Assembly (NCBI GenBank): GCA_958510825.1
Contig: OY294049.1
Location: 558,001-622,000 of the forward strand
Origin: Brachypterus glaber
Lineage: Eukaryota; Arthropoda; Insecta; Coleoptera; Kateretidae
DNA: 64,000 bases
Direction of reading: 5' to 3'
The notes below the pieces were generated by a model. That model did not search any database. It was not told the DNA's origin and saw only the letters and a list, made by a program, of their open reading frames with translations. The stretch's first letter is position 1, and every line of letters starts with the position of its first letter. The translations under genes and the position numbers were made by a program. Positions 1 to 10,127 of the stretch are shown here, in pieces.

Positions 1-256
1 TTTTTGGTTTTTTGGTTTTAATTTTGGGTTTTGGTTTAGGGGATGGTTTGCCCATGTTGGCGTTAAAATTCCTGACCATAGGGCTCTCTGTGCCTTTTTG
101 CACAGTAGGGCTCTGACTTTTGGGGTTGGGGGTTTGTAATGGTAAAATTGGGAAATTTTTTGTAGGGGATTTTACGGGAGAAGGATTCTTGGGTGGGTTT
201 TCTTGAGCCGTGATTGGGGGTTTGTCGGGGGGTACTTTTGGTGAGGGGTCTGCCAT
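1..256 (-). CDS. ORF1 (gag-like) N-terminus of family B LINE, partial
   Basis: An open frame of 85 codons starts with ATG at 256 (MADPSPKVPPDKPP) and continues beyond base 1. It is rich in Pro, Lys and Ser, and near its end reads KPKIKTKKPK, resembling KITFKTKKPSK in the ORF1 at 38277. The zinc-knuckle part would lie outside the window. The start is chosen as the first in-frame ATG after a stop-rich leader. Its assignment rests on similarity to the complete family B copy. Confidence 0.6.
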   Translation of the reverse strand, partial: MADPSPKVPPDKPPITAQENPPKNPSPVKSPTKNFPILPLQTPNPKSQSPTVQKGTESPMVRNFNANMGKPSPKPKPKIKTKKPK

Positions 257-603
257 TCTGTCCTCTAAGCGGATTTAGAGGGAGAAAGCAGGGGGAAATC
301 CCTGTCCGATTGTAACTTAGTTACAAGGGTGAGAAGCTCTACTGCCCTACGGACAGGGATGTGGGAAAATTGGGAGGGTGGGAAAAAGTACCCCGAATGT
401 GGCCGTAATAGACCGAAAATATGCGCAAAAAATTGTGGCTGTATTTTATATCCAACTGCCACCCCTCAAGCTCTCCAACTATTTTCCCCTACGGGACCTC
501 CCTAATGTCCTGAAAAGGGCACTAGGATAATCCCGTATGGTACTTTAATTTAGAAAACTCAACGGGCGCACAATTAAATATAAAAAAGTGAGGCTAATAT
601 GCA

Positions 604-673
604 GGCTTGACTGAGGATCGAACCGTGGACCTCTCGGTCCGTAGCCGGGGATTCTACCACTGAGCTAGTTGCC
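604..673 (-). other. tRNA-like (tRNA-Arg-like) Pol III promoter module in LINE 5' UTR
   Basis: On the minus strand a 70-base stretch carries an A-box (TAGCTCAGTGG, 667-657) and a B-box (GGTTCGATCC, 624-615), with an anticodon-like loop CTACGGA (ACG) closed by a 5-bp stem with one mismatch. Only the outer three acceptor pairs form, and the T stem is poor, so a working tRNA is unlikely. It is better read as a tRNA-derived promoter or relic inside the 5' UTR of the LINE. Confidence 0.5.
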
Positions 674-967
674 TTGTGATAGAATGTACGCGAATACCGC
701 TCGCCAACAGTGAAAGTGCGATAAGGTAGGCAGGGCGCCTCTCTGCGTCCACGCGGAGAAAGTCTGCTTGATCCTACTGATTTCAGATCAATTGCCTACT
801 TCCTCCCGTGAACAACAAAAATAACGTCGCACAATCGACACAAACACTGCTAACGTTAGACGAAAATGTGTCCATAGAATGCCCGCACTCCACTTACACA
901 ACCTTCTCGTACCGTAATCTACTCGTAAAAAAAAAAGATAATGTGAAAAAAAGATAATGTGAATGAT

Positions 968-1525
<558 letters not shown>

Positions 1526-1574
1526 ACTGTTGGAGAATCATCATCAAAAAAAAAAACACACAACAGCATAGAAC

Positions 1575-1590
1575 GGCCCTTCTCAGGGCC
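1575..1590 (+). promoter_or_regulatory. Histone mRNA 3' stem-loop, H2A
   Basis: GGCCCTTCTCAGGGCC: six base pairs and a UYUC-type loop, 50 bases after the stop codon and followed by ACAA. This is the SLBP-binding 3' processing signal of replication-dependent histone mRNAs. A purine stretch (AAAAAGAATT) downstream is a candidate U7 site. Confidence 0.95.
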
Positions 1591-2472
1591 ACAATTTGTT
1601 TACTGTATAAAAAGAATTTACTGCTTCCGTAGTGTGTTGTTCAAGTGTAGTAGGTATATGCCGTACATACGGTACACTTAGTGTGTGAGTGATGTCACGA
1701 ATATCGGTGACGTACGTCCACTCGGTAGTGTTTGATTTGGACTGTTTACCGTAACACACGGTAATTACTGTTTGTCTGCCACCGTACATACGGTGTTTGT
1801 TGTGCACAAAGATATAGTATTCACGGTACTTGGTTTTATGGATATTTACCGTACACACGGCACTTGGTAGTGTTCACCGTACACACGGTGAGGTGATTAG
1901 TGTCTAACACCGTACGTACGTCAGTACGGTGTTTTTTCACGAATATAGTGTTCACCGTACACACGGTACTTTTTTTTGTGTTTGTAAGTGCTTGCCAGAA
2001 GTGATTGATAAGAAGTCACAAGCAAGTCCAAACGAGCCGAATAGGTGCCGCCTCTTCGAGGTGAGTCTTAGATATAAGGATGCACGTCGAACGAACTGGT
2101 ATCTAGAAGAACTAAAAAAAAAAATACCGCCGCCAACAAAATAGTGCTTTCCCCTGTTAAATCAAAAACGAAAACTTTGTTTTTTTTTAAAAAAAGCCTA
2201 CAACTTTGGATAATCAATCAACCTATGTTCAAAATTTCAAGTCTTTAGCCCGAAGCGTTCTTGAGTTCTCGTGGTCACAAATTTCCCGGACACACAGACA
2301 GACAGAATTTTTTTGTAATTTTACGGAAATCATATTTTTTTGGATATAAAAACTCCGGAAACGTAAAAAAAAGCGTTAAATTTTTTTTTCGAAATTGATC
2401 GGCAGTCGACCTGTTAAGACATCTCCTTTCGTTCTTCTTCAATTACAATCCAACTCGAAATTTGAAGAAAAA

Positions 2473-2503
<31 letters not shown>

Positions 2504-2660
2504 GTTTGGACTTTTTCGTTCCAAACGAAAATTGATAGAAAAAAAAAATTGAAAAAAAAAATTCGAAAAAATTTTTTTTTAAACCATCGATTATTATTGT
2601 GCCGCACCCCAAATCGGACCCGCGGAATCCGCGACTTTTTTTTGACTTTCTGATTTTTAC
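1591..2660. other. H2A-5S spacer (unit 1)
   Basis: No gene is supported here. It contains the palindrome cluster at 1660-1970, then an AT-rich stretch. Around 2226-2310 is a segment ending in GACACACAGACAGACAG that resembles the degenerate mobile-element relics common in arthropod genomes, not assignable further. Long A and T runs follow (2461-2590). A 13-base palindrome CGCGGAATCCGCG lies near 2620-2633, about 30-40 bases before the 5S gene, where an upstream 5S promoter element would be expected. Confidence 0.6.
1660..1970. repeat. Cluster of CCGTAC..ACGG palindromes (unit 1)
   Basis: At least seven copies of a 12-16 base imperfect palindrome with arms CCGT(A)/(T)ACGG: 1661-1672, 1748-1762, 1781-1794, 1848-1860, 1875-1890, 1908-1931 and 1954-1967, plus GACGTACGTC at 1709-1718. 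Several copies are about 28-33 bases apart and share flanks such as GTGTTCACC. It looks like a decayed short tandem array or a multi-site binding region. Its function is unknown. Confidence 0.8.
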
Positions 2661-2780
2661 GGCAACGACCATACCACTTTGAGAATGCCAGTTCTCGTCC
2701 GATCACTGAAGCCAAGCAAAGTCGGGCGCGGTTAGTACTTGGATGGGTGACCGCTTGGGAACACCGCGTGCCGTTGCCCC
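2661..2780 (+). rRNA. 5S: 5S ribosomal RNA (unit 1)
   Basis: A 118-120 base 5S rRNA of the large ribosomal subunit, transcribed by Pol III. The internal control region is recognisable: GAAGCCAAGCAAAG (box A region) and GGATGGGTGACCGC (box C). Conserved blocks TTCTCGTCCGATCAC and TCGGGCGCGGTTAGTACTT are present. Helix I forms between GGCAACG at the 5' end and CGTTGCC at the 3' end; compared with the common GCCAACG/CGTTGGC pairing, both partners have changed so pairing is kept. A T6 run (2781-2786) is the Pol III terminator. It lies between H2A and H4 in every unit, so it is part of the amplified repeat. Confidence 0.95.
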
Positions 2781-3050
2781 TTTTTTGTTTTCGTTTGGAC
2801 GTTTTTTTTTTTTGCGAAGATTCTTGCATTACAGCCGGTCAGAGCATGCATCATCCCCTGATTTGGAATTCCCTCTAATCGGATTTTAATTCTCGCATTT
2901 CTCGATTTATCCATATTACGTAGGTACTGATGTAAAATGTCAACAGAGGTAGGTACATACACTCGTACACATTTATTTTATTTTATACGGCTGAAATTAA
3001 ACAAAACATTGGGCAAGGGTAAATTCCTTTTCTCTGATGAGAGAACTTGT
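2781..3050. other. 5S-H4 spacer (unit 1)
   Basis: Contains the 5S terminator T-run, a further T-run near 2799-2812 and AT-rich DNA with no convincing gene. The H4 purine-rich downstream element lies on the minus strand just left of the H4 stem-loop (about 3029-3042). Confidence 0.6.
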
Positions 3051-3066
3051 GGTTCTGAAAAGAACC
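3051..3066 (-). promoter_or_regulatory. Histone mRNA 3' stem-loop, H4
   Basis: On the minus strand GGTTCTTTTCAGAACC, 37 bases after the H4 stop, followed by ACAA and a purine-rich AGAGAAAAGGAA that fits a U7-pairing histone downstream element. Confidence 0.95.
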
Positions 3067-3103
3067 GTTTTTCTTTGTGTTTTCGTTTTTGTCAACGTTG
3101 GTT

Positions 3104-4061
<958 letters not shown>

Positions 4062-4115
4062 TTTAGTTGCGTTTCTTTAGGGTCGTCCAGTCGACAAAAT
4101 CACAACAAAAAAAAC

Positions 4116-4131
4116 GGTTCTTTTCAGAACC
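4116..4131 (+). promoter_or_regulatory. Histone mRNA 3' stem-loop, H3
   Basis: GGTTCTTTTCAGAACC, 54 bases after the H3 stop, followed by ACAAATTGC and a purine-rich downstream element. Confidence 0.95.
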
Positions 4132-4803
4132 ACAAATTGCTTGGTCAGAGAAAAAGATACGTTACCTTTTATTTTTCCATTGTTTTGTTTGTTTCGGATA
4201 TTATTTATTATTACACACAAATAACCTATATGTTATGAATCAATTTTTTTTTTGTGCGACTGTACCTGCTGTTATGCCTGCCTACTTAAAAGGTCAAATT
4301 CGCTAACGAGAAACTATTCGGTTCCAATCAGCCTGGGTATTTTCGGCTTAAGAGCTTAATCTTAGGCAATTATGTTAGTAAATATCCACAGGGTTTGGAC
4401 TTTTAAATGGTAAATCACCCGTAACTTTTAAACGGGACGAGATATAGGCTTCAAATTTGAAATATTTATATCACACAACAAAAAGTATAATTTTCAAAAA
4501 TTTTTTTGTTTCTTTTTTTTTTTCTTTAAAACTGATGAAGTATTTTTTTTTTAATTAATTTTTTGATATTTTGCACATATAGTTCCGAATCATGAATAAA
4601 AACAGTATTATCATTTTATGACTAATTGTTTATCATTTTCTGGTTAAATTTTTCAATATTTATGCACAAGACATTACAACAAAAAAAAAAAAATAAAAAA
4701 ATGAATAATTTTTAAGATTTTTTTCTTTTCTTAATGAATAGTTAAACATTTGATATTTAAAGCTTACAAGCTTATCTTATTCCGTTCTAAATAGAATAAT
4801 AAC

Positions 4804-4943
<140 letters not shown>

Positions 4944-5110
4944 GACTCATGGAACAGTACCTTTGTCCATTACACCTTGTGATTTATTTATTTATTATGT
5001 GATATTACCTGTGATAATTTTAAAATGTTCACCGTGATAGAACCGTGCAAACTATCTGCGAACTCAAAGTAATAGTCTCTTCTTTTTTACAAACGCTCAC
5101 TATTTCCAAC

Positions 5111-5111
<1 letters not shown>

Positions 5112-5192
<81 letters not shown>
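5112..5192. repeat. (AAT)n microsatellite (unit 1)
   Basis: About 26 AAT triplets; other units have about 23-24. It lies 170 bases right of the TG/TA tract. Confidence 0.97.
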
Positions 5193-5404
5193 TGTCGAGA
5201 GTATATGTAAAAATTCGGATTTATAAAACAGCAAAATCTGCTATCCAATACGAGCGATCGAAAGAAAAACTAATACAAGATACGTCTTTGTTCTTCTTCT
5301 ATATCGCGCTGTAAACATTTTCAAAAATTGCGGCGAGGGGCATCAGGTGGGTAAAAATTTTCAACGTTTGATGTAAGATTCTTTTTTCTCCGAATAAAAT
5401 TTGT

Positions 5405-5420
5405 GGCCCTGAAAAGGGCC
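5405..5420 (-). promoter_or_regulatory. Histone mRNA 3' stem-loop, H1
   Basis: Minus strand GGCCCTTTTCAGGGCC, 59 bases after the H1 stop, followed by ACAAATTTTATTC and a purine-rich GGAGAAAAAAGAAT. Confidence 0.95.
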
Positions 5421-5479
5421 ATTTAATGTCGAACACGACGTCGTAGAATCGGTGCTTGTGCAACAACTTTGGTGACCGT

Positions 5480-6190
5480 TCACTTCTTTCTCTTGGGAGA
5501 GGCGGCTTTTTTGGCCTTCGACGCGGCCGGAGATTTGGCGGTTTTCGGTTTGGGTGCCTTCGGTTTCTTGGTCGGACCGGCCTTGTTTGATTTTTTCGCC
5601 TTCGACGGAGACTTGGTGGGTTTCGCGGCGGCGGCGGCGGCTGCAGTCTTGGCCACGGGTTTTTTCTCGGCCACGGCCTTTTTTGCCTTGGCTGCGACTG
5701 CGGTCTTTTTCTCGGCCTTCTTCGCTTTGGGTGTTGCAGCTTTCTTGGCGGTCTTCGGTTTGTCGGTGGACGCGGCGGCGGCGGCGCCGCCACGTTTGGC
5801 CGGAGATTTTTTGGCCCTGCTGGCGGTCGTCTTTTTCTCGGCCTTCTTGGCGGCACCACCAGTTGCTGCTGCGGCCAACTTGAACGATCCGGACGCTCCC
5901 TTGCCCTTGGTCTGTACCAAAGCTCCGGAGACGACGGCCGATTTCAGGTACTTCTTGATGAAGGGGGCCACTTTTTCGGCGTCGACTTTGTAGTTGGAAA
6001 CCAGGTATTTTTTGATCGCCTGTAATGAGGAACCTCCGCGTTCTTTCAACGCTTTGATCGCGTTGTTTACCATTTCGGAGGTTGGCGGATGTGTCGGCTT
6101 CGCGCGAGGATTAGGCACTTTCTTCTCCTTCTTCGTGGGTGTCTGGGCCTGAGCAGCAACGGCGGAAGCTTGATTTTCGGTATCGGCCAT
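5480..6190 (-). CDS. H1: Linker histone H1 (unit 1)
   Basis: Linker histone binding the nucleosome dyad and linker DNA. The 236-residue product starts [20 protein letters not shown]. The winged-helix globular domain is at about residues 33-107 ([52 protein letters not shown]). The rest is a Lys/Ala/Pro-rich tail with SPAK, SPSK and SPKRK motifs typical of cyclin-dependent kinase sites and DNA binding. It is intronless, with a stem-loop at 5405-5420. A TATA box (TTTATATA, minus strand, 6249-6256) lies about 60 bases before the ATG. It converges with H3 and is co-oriented with H2B. Confidence 0.98.
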   Translation of the reverse strand: MADTENQASAVAAQAQTPTKKEKKVPNPRAKPTHPPTSEMVNNAIKALKERGGSSLQAIKKYLVSNYKVDAEKVAPFIKKYLKSAVVSGALVQTKGKGASGSFKLAAAATGGAAKKAEKKTTASRAKKSPAKRGGAAAAASTDKPKTAKKAATPKAKKAEKKTAVAAKAKKAVAEKKPVAKTAAAAAAAKPTKSPSKAKKSNKAGPTKKPKAPKPKTAKSPAASKAKKAASPKRKK

Positions 6191-6385
6191 GACAGTGGGT
6201 TATTTTTCGGAAAAAAATCTGTCGATCTGGTTACACTCGGCGAGAATGTATATAAATTCTCATTTCGCCAAGTGTTTTGACCGTATCGGAGCGAACGGAC
6301 GGGGGACTGAACGAGCGTACTCGACTCTGGCGGCAGGCCCGGCTTCTTTCGTGATGGCACCGCGTTCGCAGGGTCCCGCTCGGGG

Positions 6386-6793
6386 TCAATCTGTGGGAAC
6401 GGCGGGACTCCAGAGGTGCCGTCCTCGGCCGAGGTGGACGGTGAGGGCTTTCATCTGTCGCCCGGATCGAACGCGGATCGTCTGTTTGACCGAGAGCTTT
6501 GTCGAAACGCCGTCGAAAGATGGAGTTCCCATAGTTTGAACATCGACGTCCAGCTTTTCGGCGTCGCATCGGCCCGCCAGCACGGAAATGCAATTTTCCG
6601 GAGGGCGCGGACCGAAAGGCTGAAGTGTCCAGATTGGAAATGTGCGGCCATCATACCGTTGAGGGCGATATTTCAAATGGAAATAGGTGTCGAGCGCGAG
6701 CGTGTCGGCTGAACCGGCAAACGGTTTGCAACACCAGGAGAACGTGGAAATTTCTGCGCCCGGCCCGTAGTCGGTACCGGGACAAATGCAATG
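6386..6793 (-). other. GC-rich open frame of 135 codons, no recognised product
   Basis: A stop-free frame from a TAA (6794-6796, minus strand) to TGA at 6386, in a block far richer in GC than the spacers around it. Codons give a mixed, protein-like composition (for example AEKLDVDVQTMGTPSFDGVS), but there is no ATG near the left edge and other frames in the same block are also open, as expected at high GC. It could be a captured exon, a relic gene or only an H1 upstream GC island. The same block occurs in units 2, 3, 5 and 6. Confidence 0.25.
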
Positions 6794-7179
6794 TTATGGG
6801 CTAAAGATGACTTCGATTATCAAACTTATTCGAAAGAAAAAAAAACTAAATTTCCACGGGTGCGATCTTCGAGGAGATAGCACTTCTTACTTGTCACGTC
6901 GCGTCAAAACTTGTGATATCTTGACCTAAAAATAGTCAGTATTGGCGCAATTGAAAAGTTACTGACTTTTTTTTTTATAACTGATCTCTTGATCCCGGAT
7001 AAGGTCAGTCGGTCGTTCGCATGAATCGTTTTTTATTTCTAAAGTTCGGGTTTTCCCGAAACATCGCCCTGCGCACTGAATTGTTAAAATCGTTAAGTAA
7101 CGGCCTGCAGCAACTTTCTTTCCGCATTTAATTCGACAGGACGTTTTTTATTCGTTAATGAAAAATATTATTCCGCTTC

Positions 7180-7196
7180 TATTATTATTATTATTA

Positions 7197-7261
<65 letters not shown>

Positions 7262-7295
7262 GTATCATCATCATCATCATCATCATTGTTTTTAT

Positions 7296-7333
<38 letters not shown>

Positions 7334-7343
7334 TAATAATAAT
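7180..7343. repeat. (ATT)n-(ATC)n-(AAT)n triplet block (unit 1)
   Basis: An ATT array (7180-7261) is followed by about eight ATC triplets (7264-7287) and an AAT array (7298-7343). The ATT and AAT arms are complementary, so the block can form a long hairpin or cruciform with the ATC part in the loop. Confidence 0.95.
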
Positions 7344-7754
7344 TATTGTTCGTTATTTTGTAAATCATGATTATTATTTGCAAAACAAAAAAGTTAAAGT
7401 CCTACCATATTTGATTCAGGGAAACCGACTTTTAATAGAATTTTCGGAAAGATCGGTAATTTTAATAAAATTAATCGATTTTTTTTTTTTTACTGTCGAT
7501 CTTTTCACTATCGATTCTTTTTTTTTCTTTGAATCGATCTTATAGAATCGCAAAAATTCGGTAAAATCTTTTTTTTTAATTTTTCTTTTCTACGCCCAAA
7601 TTTCTAGAGATTGGTTTGTACTGTACAATTATTAAAAATTAAAAAAAAATCGTAAAAAGTCCAAACGATTTGCAAAAAAAAAAATTAATATTGGTATATG
7701 GTAGACTGATGATGACTGGGTAAATGCTTTTTTTTTTTTTTTTACAAAAATTGT

Positions 7755-7770
7755 GGTTCTGAAAAGAACC
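7755..7770 (-). promoter_or_regulatory. Histone mRNA 3' stem-loop, H2B
   Basis: Minus strand GGTTCTTTTCAGAACC, 32 bases after the H2B stop, followed by ACAATTTTTGT and a long A-run. Confidence 0.95.
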
Positions 7771-7802
7771 GTTTTATGATTTATCAGCAGACACAGCACA
7801 GC

Positions 7803-8174
7803 TTATTTCGAGCTGGTGTATTTGGTCACGGCTTTCGTGCCTTCGCTGACGGCGTGCTTGGCCAATTCACCGGGCAACAAAAGACGCACCGCAGTCTGGA
7901 TTTCCCTACTGGTGATGGTCGATCTTTTGTTGTAGTGAGCCAAACGGGAAGCTTCGGCGGCGATTCTCTCGAAGATGTCGTTGACGAAGCTGTTCATGAT
8001 GCTCATGGCTTTGCTCGAGATACCGGTGTCGGGATGTACTTGTTTCAACACTTTGTAAATGTAGATTGCGTACGATTCCTTCCTCCTCTTCTTCTTTTTC
8101 TTGTCATTTTTGGAGATGTTTTTCTGGGCTTTTCCGGCCTTTTTGGCGGCCTTTCCGCTAGTCTTCGGTGGCAT
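7803..8174 (-). CDS. H2B: Histone H2B (unit 1)
   Basis: Core histone pairing with H2A. The product is 123 residues: [19 protein letters not shown], a Lys/Arg-rich tail, then [19 protein letters not shown], the histone-fold helices, and the C-terminus [10 protein letters not shown] with the conserved ubiquitylation-site lysine. The frame is open upstream, but MPPKTSG is the family start; the extra upstream codons are 5' UTR. The stem-loop is at 7755-7770. The promoter to its right (8195-8330) is intact, but the divergent H2A partner is now 4.85 kb away behind LINE A1. Confidence 0.98.
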   Translation of the reverse strand: MPPKTSGKAAKKAGKAQKNISKNDKKKKKRRKESYAIYIYKVLKQVHPDTGISSKAMSIMNSFVNDIFERIAAEASRLAHYNKRSTITSREIQTAVRLLLPGELAKHAVSEGTKAVTKYTSSK

Positions 8175-8337
8175 TCTGTGTCGGTCGAATGCGATGTCGA
8201 AAGTAAAAAAAAGAGGCACCTTTGGGATCCGTTTTAAACGCTCGCATCTAACATGGCCACGCCCCCGAACTATCGGTCTCGGGGATTGGTGGGGTTAGAG
8301 TCGATAAATAGGAGGTCGAATAAAATTTTGGCCATAT
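8175..8337. promoter_or_regulatory. H2B/H2A divergent promoter split by LINE A1
   Basis: Contains the H2B TTTAAAA (minus strand, about 8231-8237), a GC box, ATTGG and the H2A GATAAATA/AATAAAA boxes. At 8337/8338 the sequence breaks into LINE A1, so the H2A half-promoter now points straight into the LINE's 5' end. Confidence 0.85.
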
Positions 8338-8660
8338 ACAATTACAGGACAGTGACAGTGAAGAGGTCAGACGTCGCCCAGCAGATTTCCATTGAGTAAG
8401 ATTATTTTGGTATATAATTATTCTAACTAACATATGCTCACTTGTAAGCTTGCTTGCTAAGTGTTGCAGCCCTTTTCACACTGTGGACTTAAGCCAATTC
8501 CCACGAACCGCTGAGGCTGGCGGTTTGGTGTGTTAAAGGTTCCCTGAGACCCCAACCACTAACAATTAGTGCTTAACACTACACCCCCCCCCCGCCCGGG
8601 GCCACCCAGGCCCCCGAGAACACTACTTCTATTTTTTCCCTTCGAAATTCAAAAACCACT

Positions 8661-10127
8661 ATGGCTGAAAATATCGACGCCACCATGGCAAACTTCCCGA
8701 ACCAACAAATGTCAGACTACTTCCAAGATCAAATCAAGGCCCAGACAGAGCACTATAAAATCCAGGCTGAATCACATAAAAATCAGCTCGTATTCCTTCA
8801 GACACAACTAGCCACCGCAAACGAGACCATCAATGGACTCCGCGAGGAAATTTCCCGCCTCTCCTCTCAAATAGGGACACTCTTATCCCAAAAAACCCAA
8901 ACTCCCACCCAAGAGCTCTCCGATGCCCCCGATCATTTCGAAACGGACATGTCCGTAGTAGAGACTGATTCGGACTCAGTCCGGTCCCCCCTTGCCTCCC
9001 CGCGCAAGCGCTTAAACCGGCGCAGAAGGAAACACAAATTAAATTCAGACCTAGAAGAAAAACCCGCTAAGACCCAAAAAACCCCCGGCAAAGCGACTGC
9101 CTCCGAAGAAGTCGCTAACCCCTCCGGCTCAGGGCCCCAACCCCCCGTTACGGCCCCTGTAAACCCAAAAACCCAAGCTACTGGCCCAGGAACCCCCCCC
9201 GACCAGGAAGCCCACAAAACCCCCAAAATCCCCCCCATCATCATTCGAGCCCCTGAAAAATGGCTAGCCTTGTCCCGCCACTTCAACTCCCAAAAAGTAA
9301 ACATCCTCCACGCGAAAAATACCTCCGAAGGAGTGCAAATTCGCACCCAGACCAGTGACGACTTCCGCAAAGTCACTAGGCACTTAGACACCGAAAAAAT
9401 TCCCTATCATAGTTTTACCCTCCCGGAGGACAAGGCAATCCACGCCGTAATCCGGGGAATCCCCACCCAGATAGACGTCGCAGACGTCCAAGCCGCTCTT
9501 ATCGAGCGTGGCTACCTCCCCACGTCAGTCGCGAGAATGACGCGCACTAAAGACAAGACCCCCATGCCCCTGATCCTAGTCATCCTTCCCAAGGTGACAG
9601 GACAACAGCACCCCATATTTAAAGAGACTAGGCTTCTACACCTAGTCATAAAGGTCGAAAGCCAGACCTATAAACCCAAATTCAGGCAATGTCACAAATG
9701 CCAACTCTTCGGCCACTCCCAGGCCAATTGCAACGCCCCGGCCAAATGCGTAAAATGCGCACAAGACCACCACACAACAAAGTGTGAAAAACCCCGTCAC
9801 ACGGACGCAAAATGCGCCAACTGCCTGGGCCCCCACACGGCAAACTATCATAAATGCCCCAAACACCCATCAAACATCGCTCCAACCCGTACAAGGGTCA
9901 TACCCCCAACCCAAAAATTCACCCCGGGCATCTCCTACGCCCAAAAGGCAACCAACGCCGCCACCCCACAACAACCCAAGGCAGCCCCAGGTCCCAGTGC
10001 AAATCCCCCCAATATTTTTGATCAATCCCAAATTTCAAAAATCCACACCTTCATGCAAGAATTCGCCAGCTTCATGCAGGCTTTTGGCTCCCTTCAATTA
10101 CCCAATCTAGGCCCCCAAAATGTCTAG
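8661..10127 (+). CDS. ORF1 (gag-like nucleic-acid-binding protein) of LINE A1
   Basis: A 488-residue RNA-binding partner of the LINE reverse transcriptase. From the N-terminus: a coiled coil at about 20-78; an acidic patch and then a basic cluster RKRLNRRRRKHK (115-126), a likely nuclear signal; a Pro-rich linker; a globular region at about 195-340 typical of Jockey Gag (the PRE_C2HC type); and three zinc knuckles: C344-C347-H352-C357, C363-C366-H371-C375 and C385-C388-H392-C399. The start MAENIDATM was chosen as the first ATG in frame after the C-rich leader; a second ATG (MANFPNQQM) lies eight codons on. The stop overlaps the ORF2 start (ATGTCTAG). Confidence 0.93.
   Translation: MAENIDATMANFPNQQMSDYFQDQIKAQTEHYKIQAESHKNQLVFLQTQLATANETINGLREEISRLSSQIGTLLSQKTQTPTQELSDAPDHFETDMSVVETDSDSVRSPLASPRKRLNRRRRKHKLNSDLEEKPAKTQKTPGKATASEEVANPSGSGPQPPVTAPVNPKTQATGPGTPPDQEAHKTPKIPPIIIRAPEKWLALSRHFNSQKVNILHAKNTSEGVQIRTQTSDDFRKVTRHLDTEKIPYHSFTLPEDKAIHAVIRGIPTQIDVADVQAALIERGYLPTSVARMTRTKDKTPMPLILVILPKVTGQQHPIFKETRLLHLVIKVESQTYKPKFRQCHKCQLFGHSQANCNAPAKCVKCAQDHHTTKCEKPRHTDAKCANCLGPHTANYHKCPKHPSNIAPTRTRVIPPTQKFTPGISYAQKATNAATPQQPKAAPGPSANPPNIFDQSQISKIHTFMQEFASFMQAFGSLQLPNLGPQNV

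Larger units (their letters stand above)
1..967 (-). mobile_element. Family B Jockey-clade LINE, 5' fragment (copy B0)
   Basis: Reading leftward, this is the 5' end of a LINE: a 711-base 5' UTR (967-257) followed by the start of an ORF1 that runs off the window. It is related to the full element at 37544-43320: a stretch near 780 on the minus strand (GATCTGAAATCAGTAGGATC) matches GATCTGAATCAAGTAGGATC in that element's 5' UTR, and both ORF1 starts are Pro/Lys-rich. The right edge abuts histone sequence at 966-968, where intact units continue into the H2B 5' UTR. The insertion therefore lies about 33 bases past the H2B TATA-like box (994-1000, minus strand) and in the same sense as H2B. The 3' end is not seen. 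Confidence 0.75.
6191..7754. other. H1-H2B spacer with H1 promoter (unit 1)
   Basis: The left part holds the H1 promoter (TATA 6249-6256), then a GC-rich block (about 6290-6780) with an unexplained open frame on the minus strand (6386-6793). The right part is AT-rich, with a triplet-repeat block (7180-7343) and, at about 7455-7550, several ATCGAT/TCGATC motifs within 100 bases. The H2B downstream purine run lies just left of 7755. Confidence 0.6.

Noticed and set aside
604..673. Functional tRNA gene
   Set aside because: Acceptor and T stems do not pair properly; kept only as a tRNA-like module.
2476..2829. Minus-strand frames of 117-161 codons across the 5S gene
   Set aside because: Made of poly-Phe from A-runs plus antisense 5S sequence; length changes with the A-run in each unit.
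5299..5993. Long frames antisense to or overlapping H1 (186 aa and 174 aa)
   Set aside because: Shadows of the Lys/Ala-rich H1 coding sequence in other frames; H1 itself has the family sequence, stem-loop and promoter.
8175..8219. Upstream extension of H2B (and the longer versions in units 2-7)
   Set aside because: The extension reads through the 5' UTR and promoter and differs with the local insertion; MPPKTSG is the family start.
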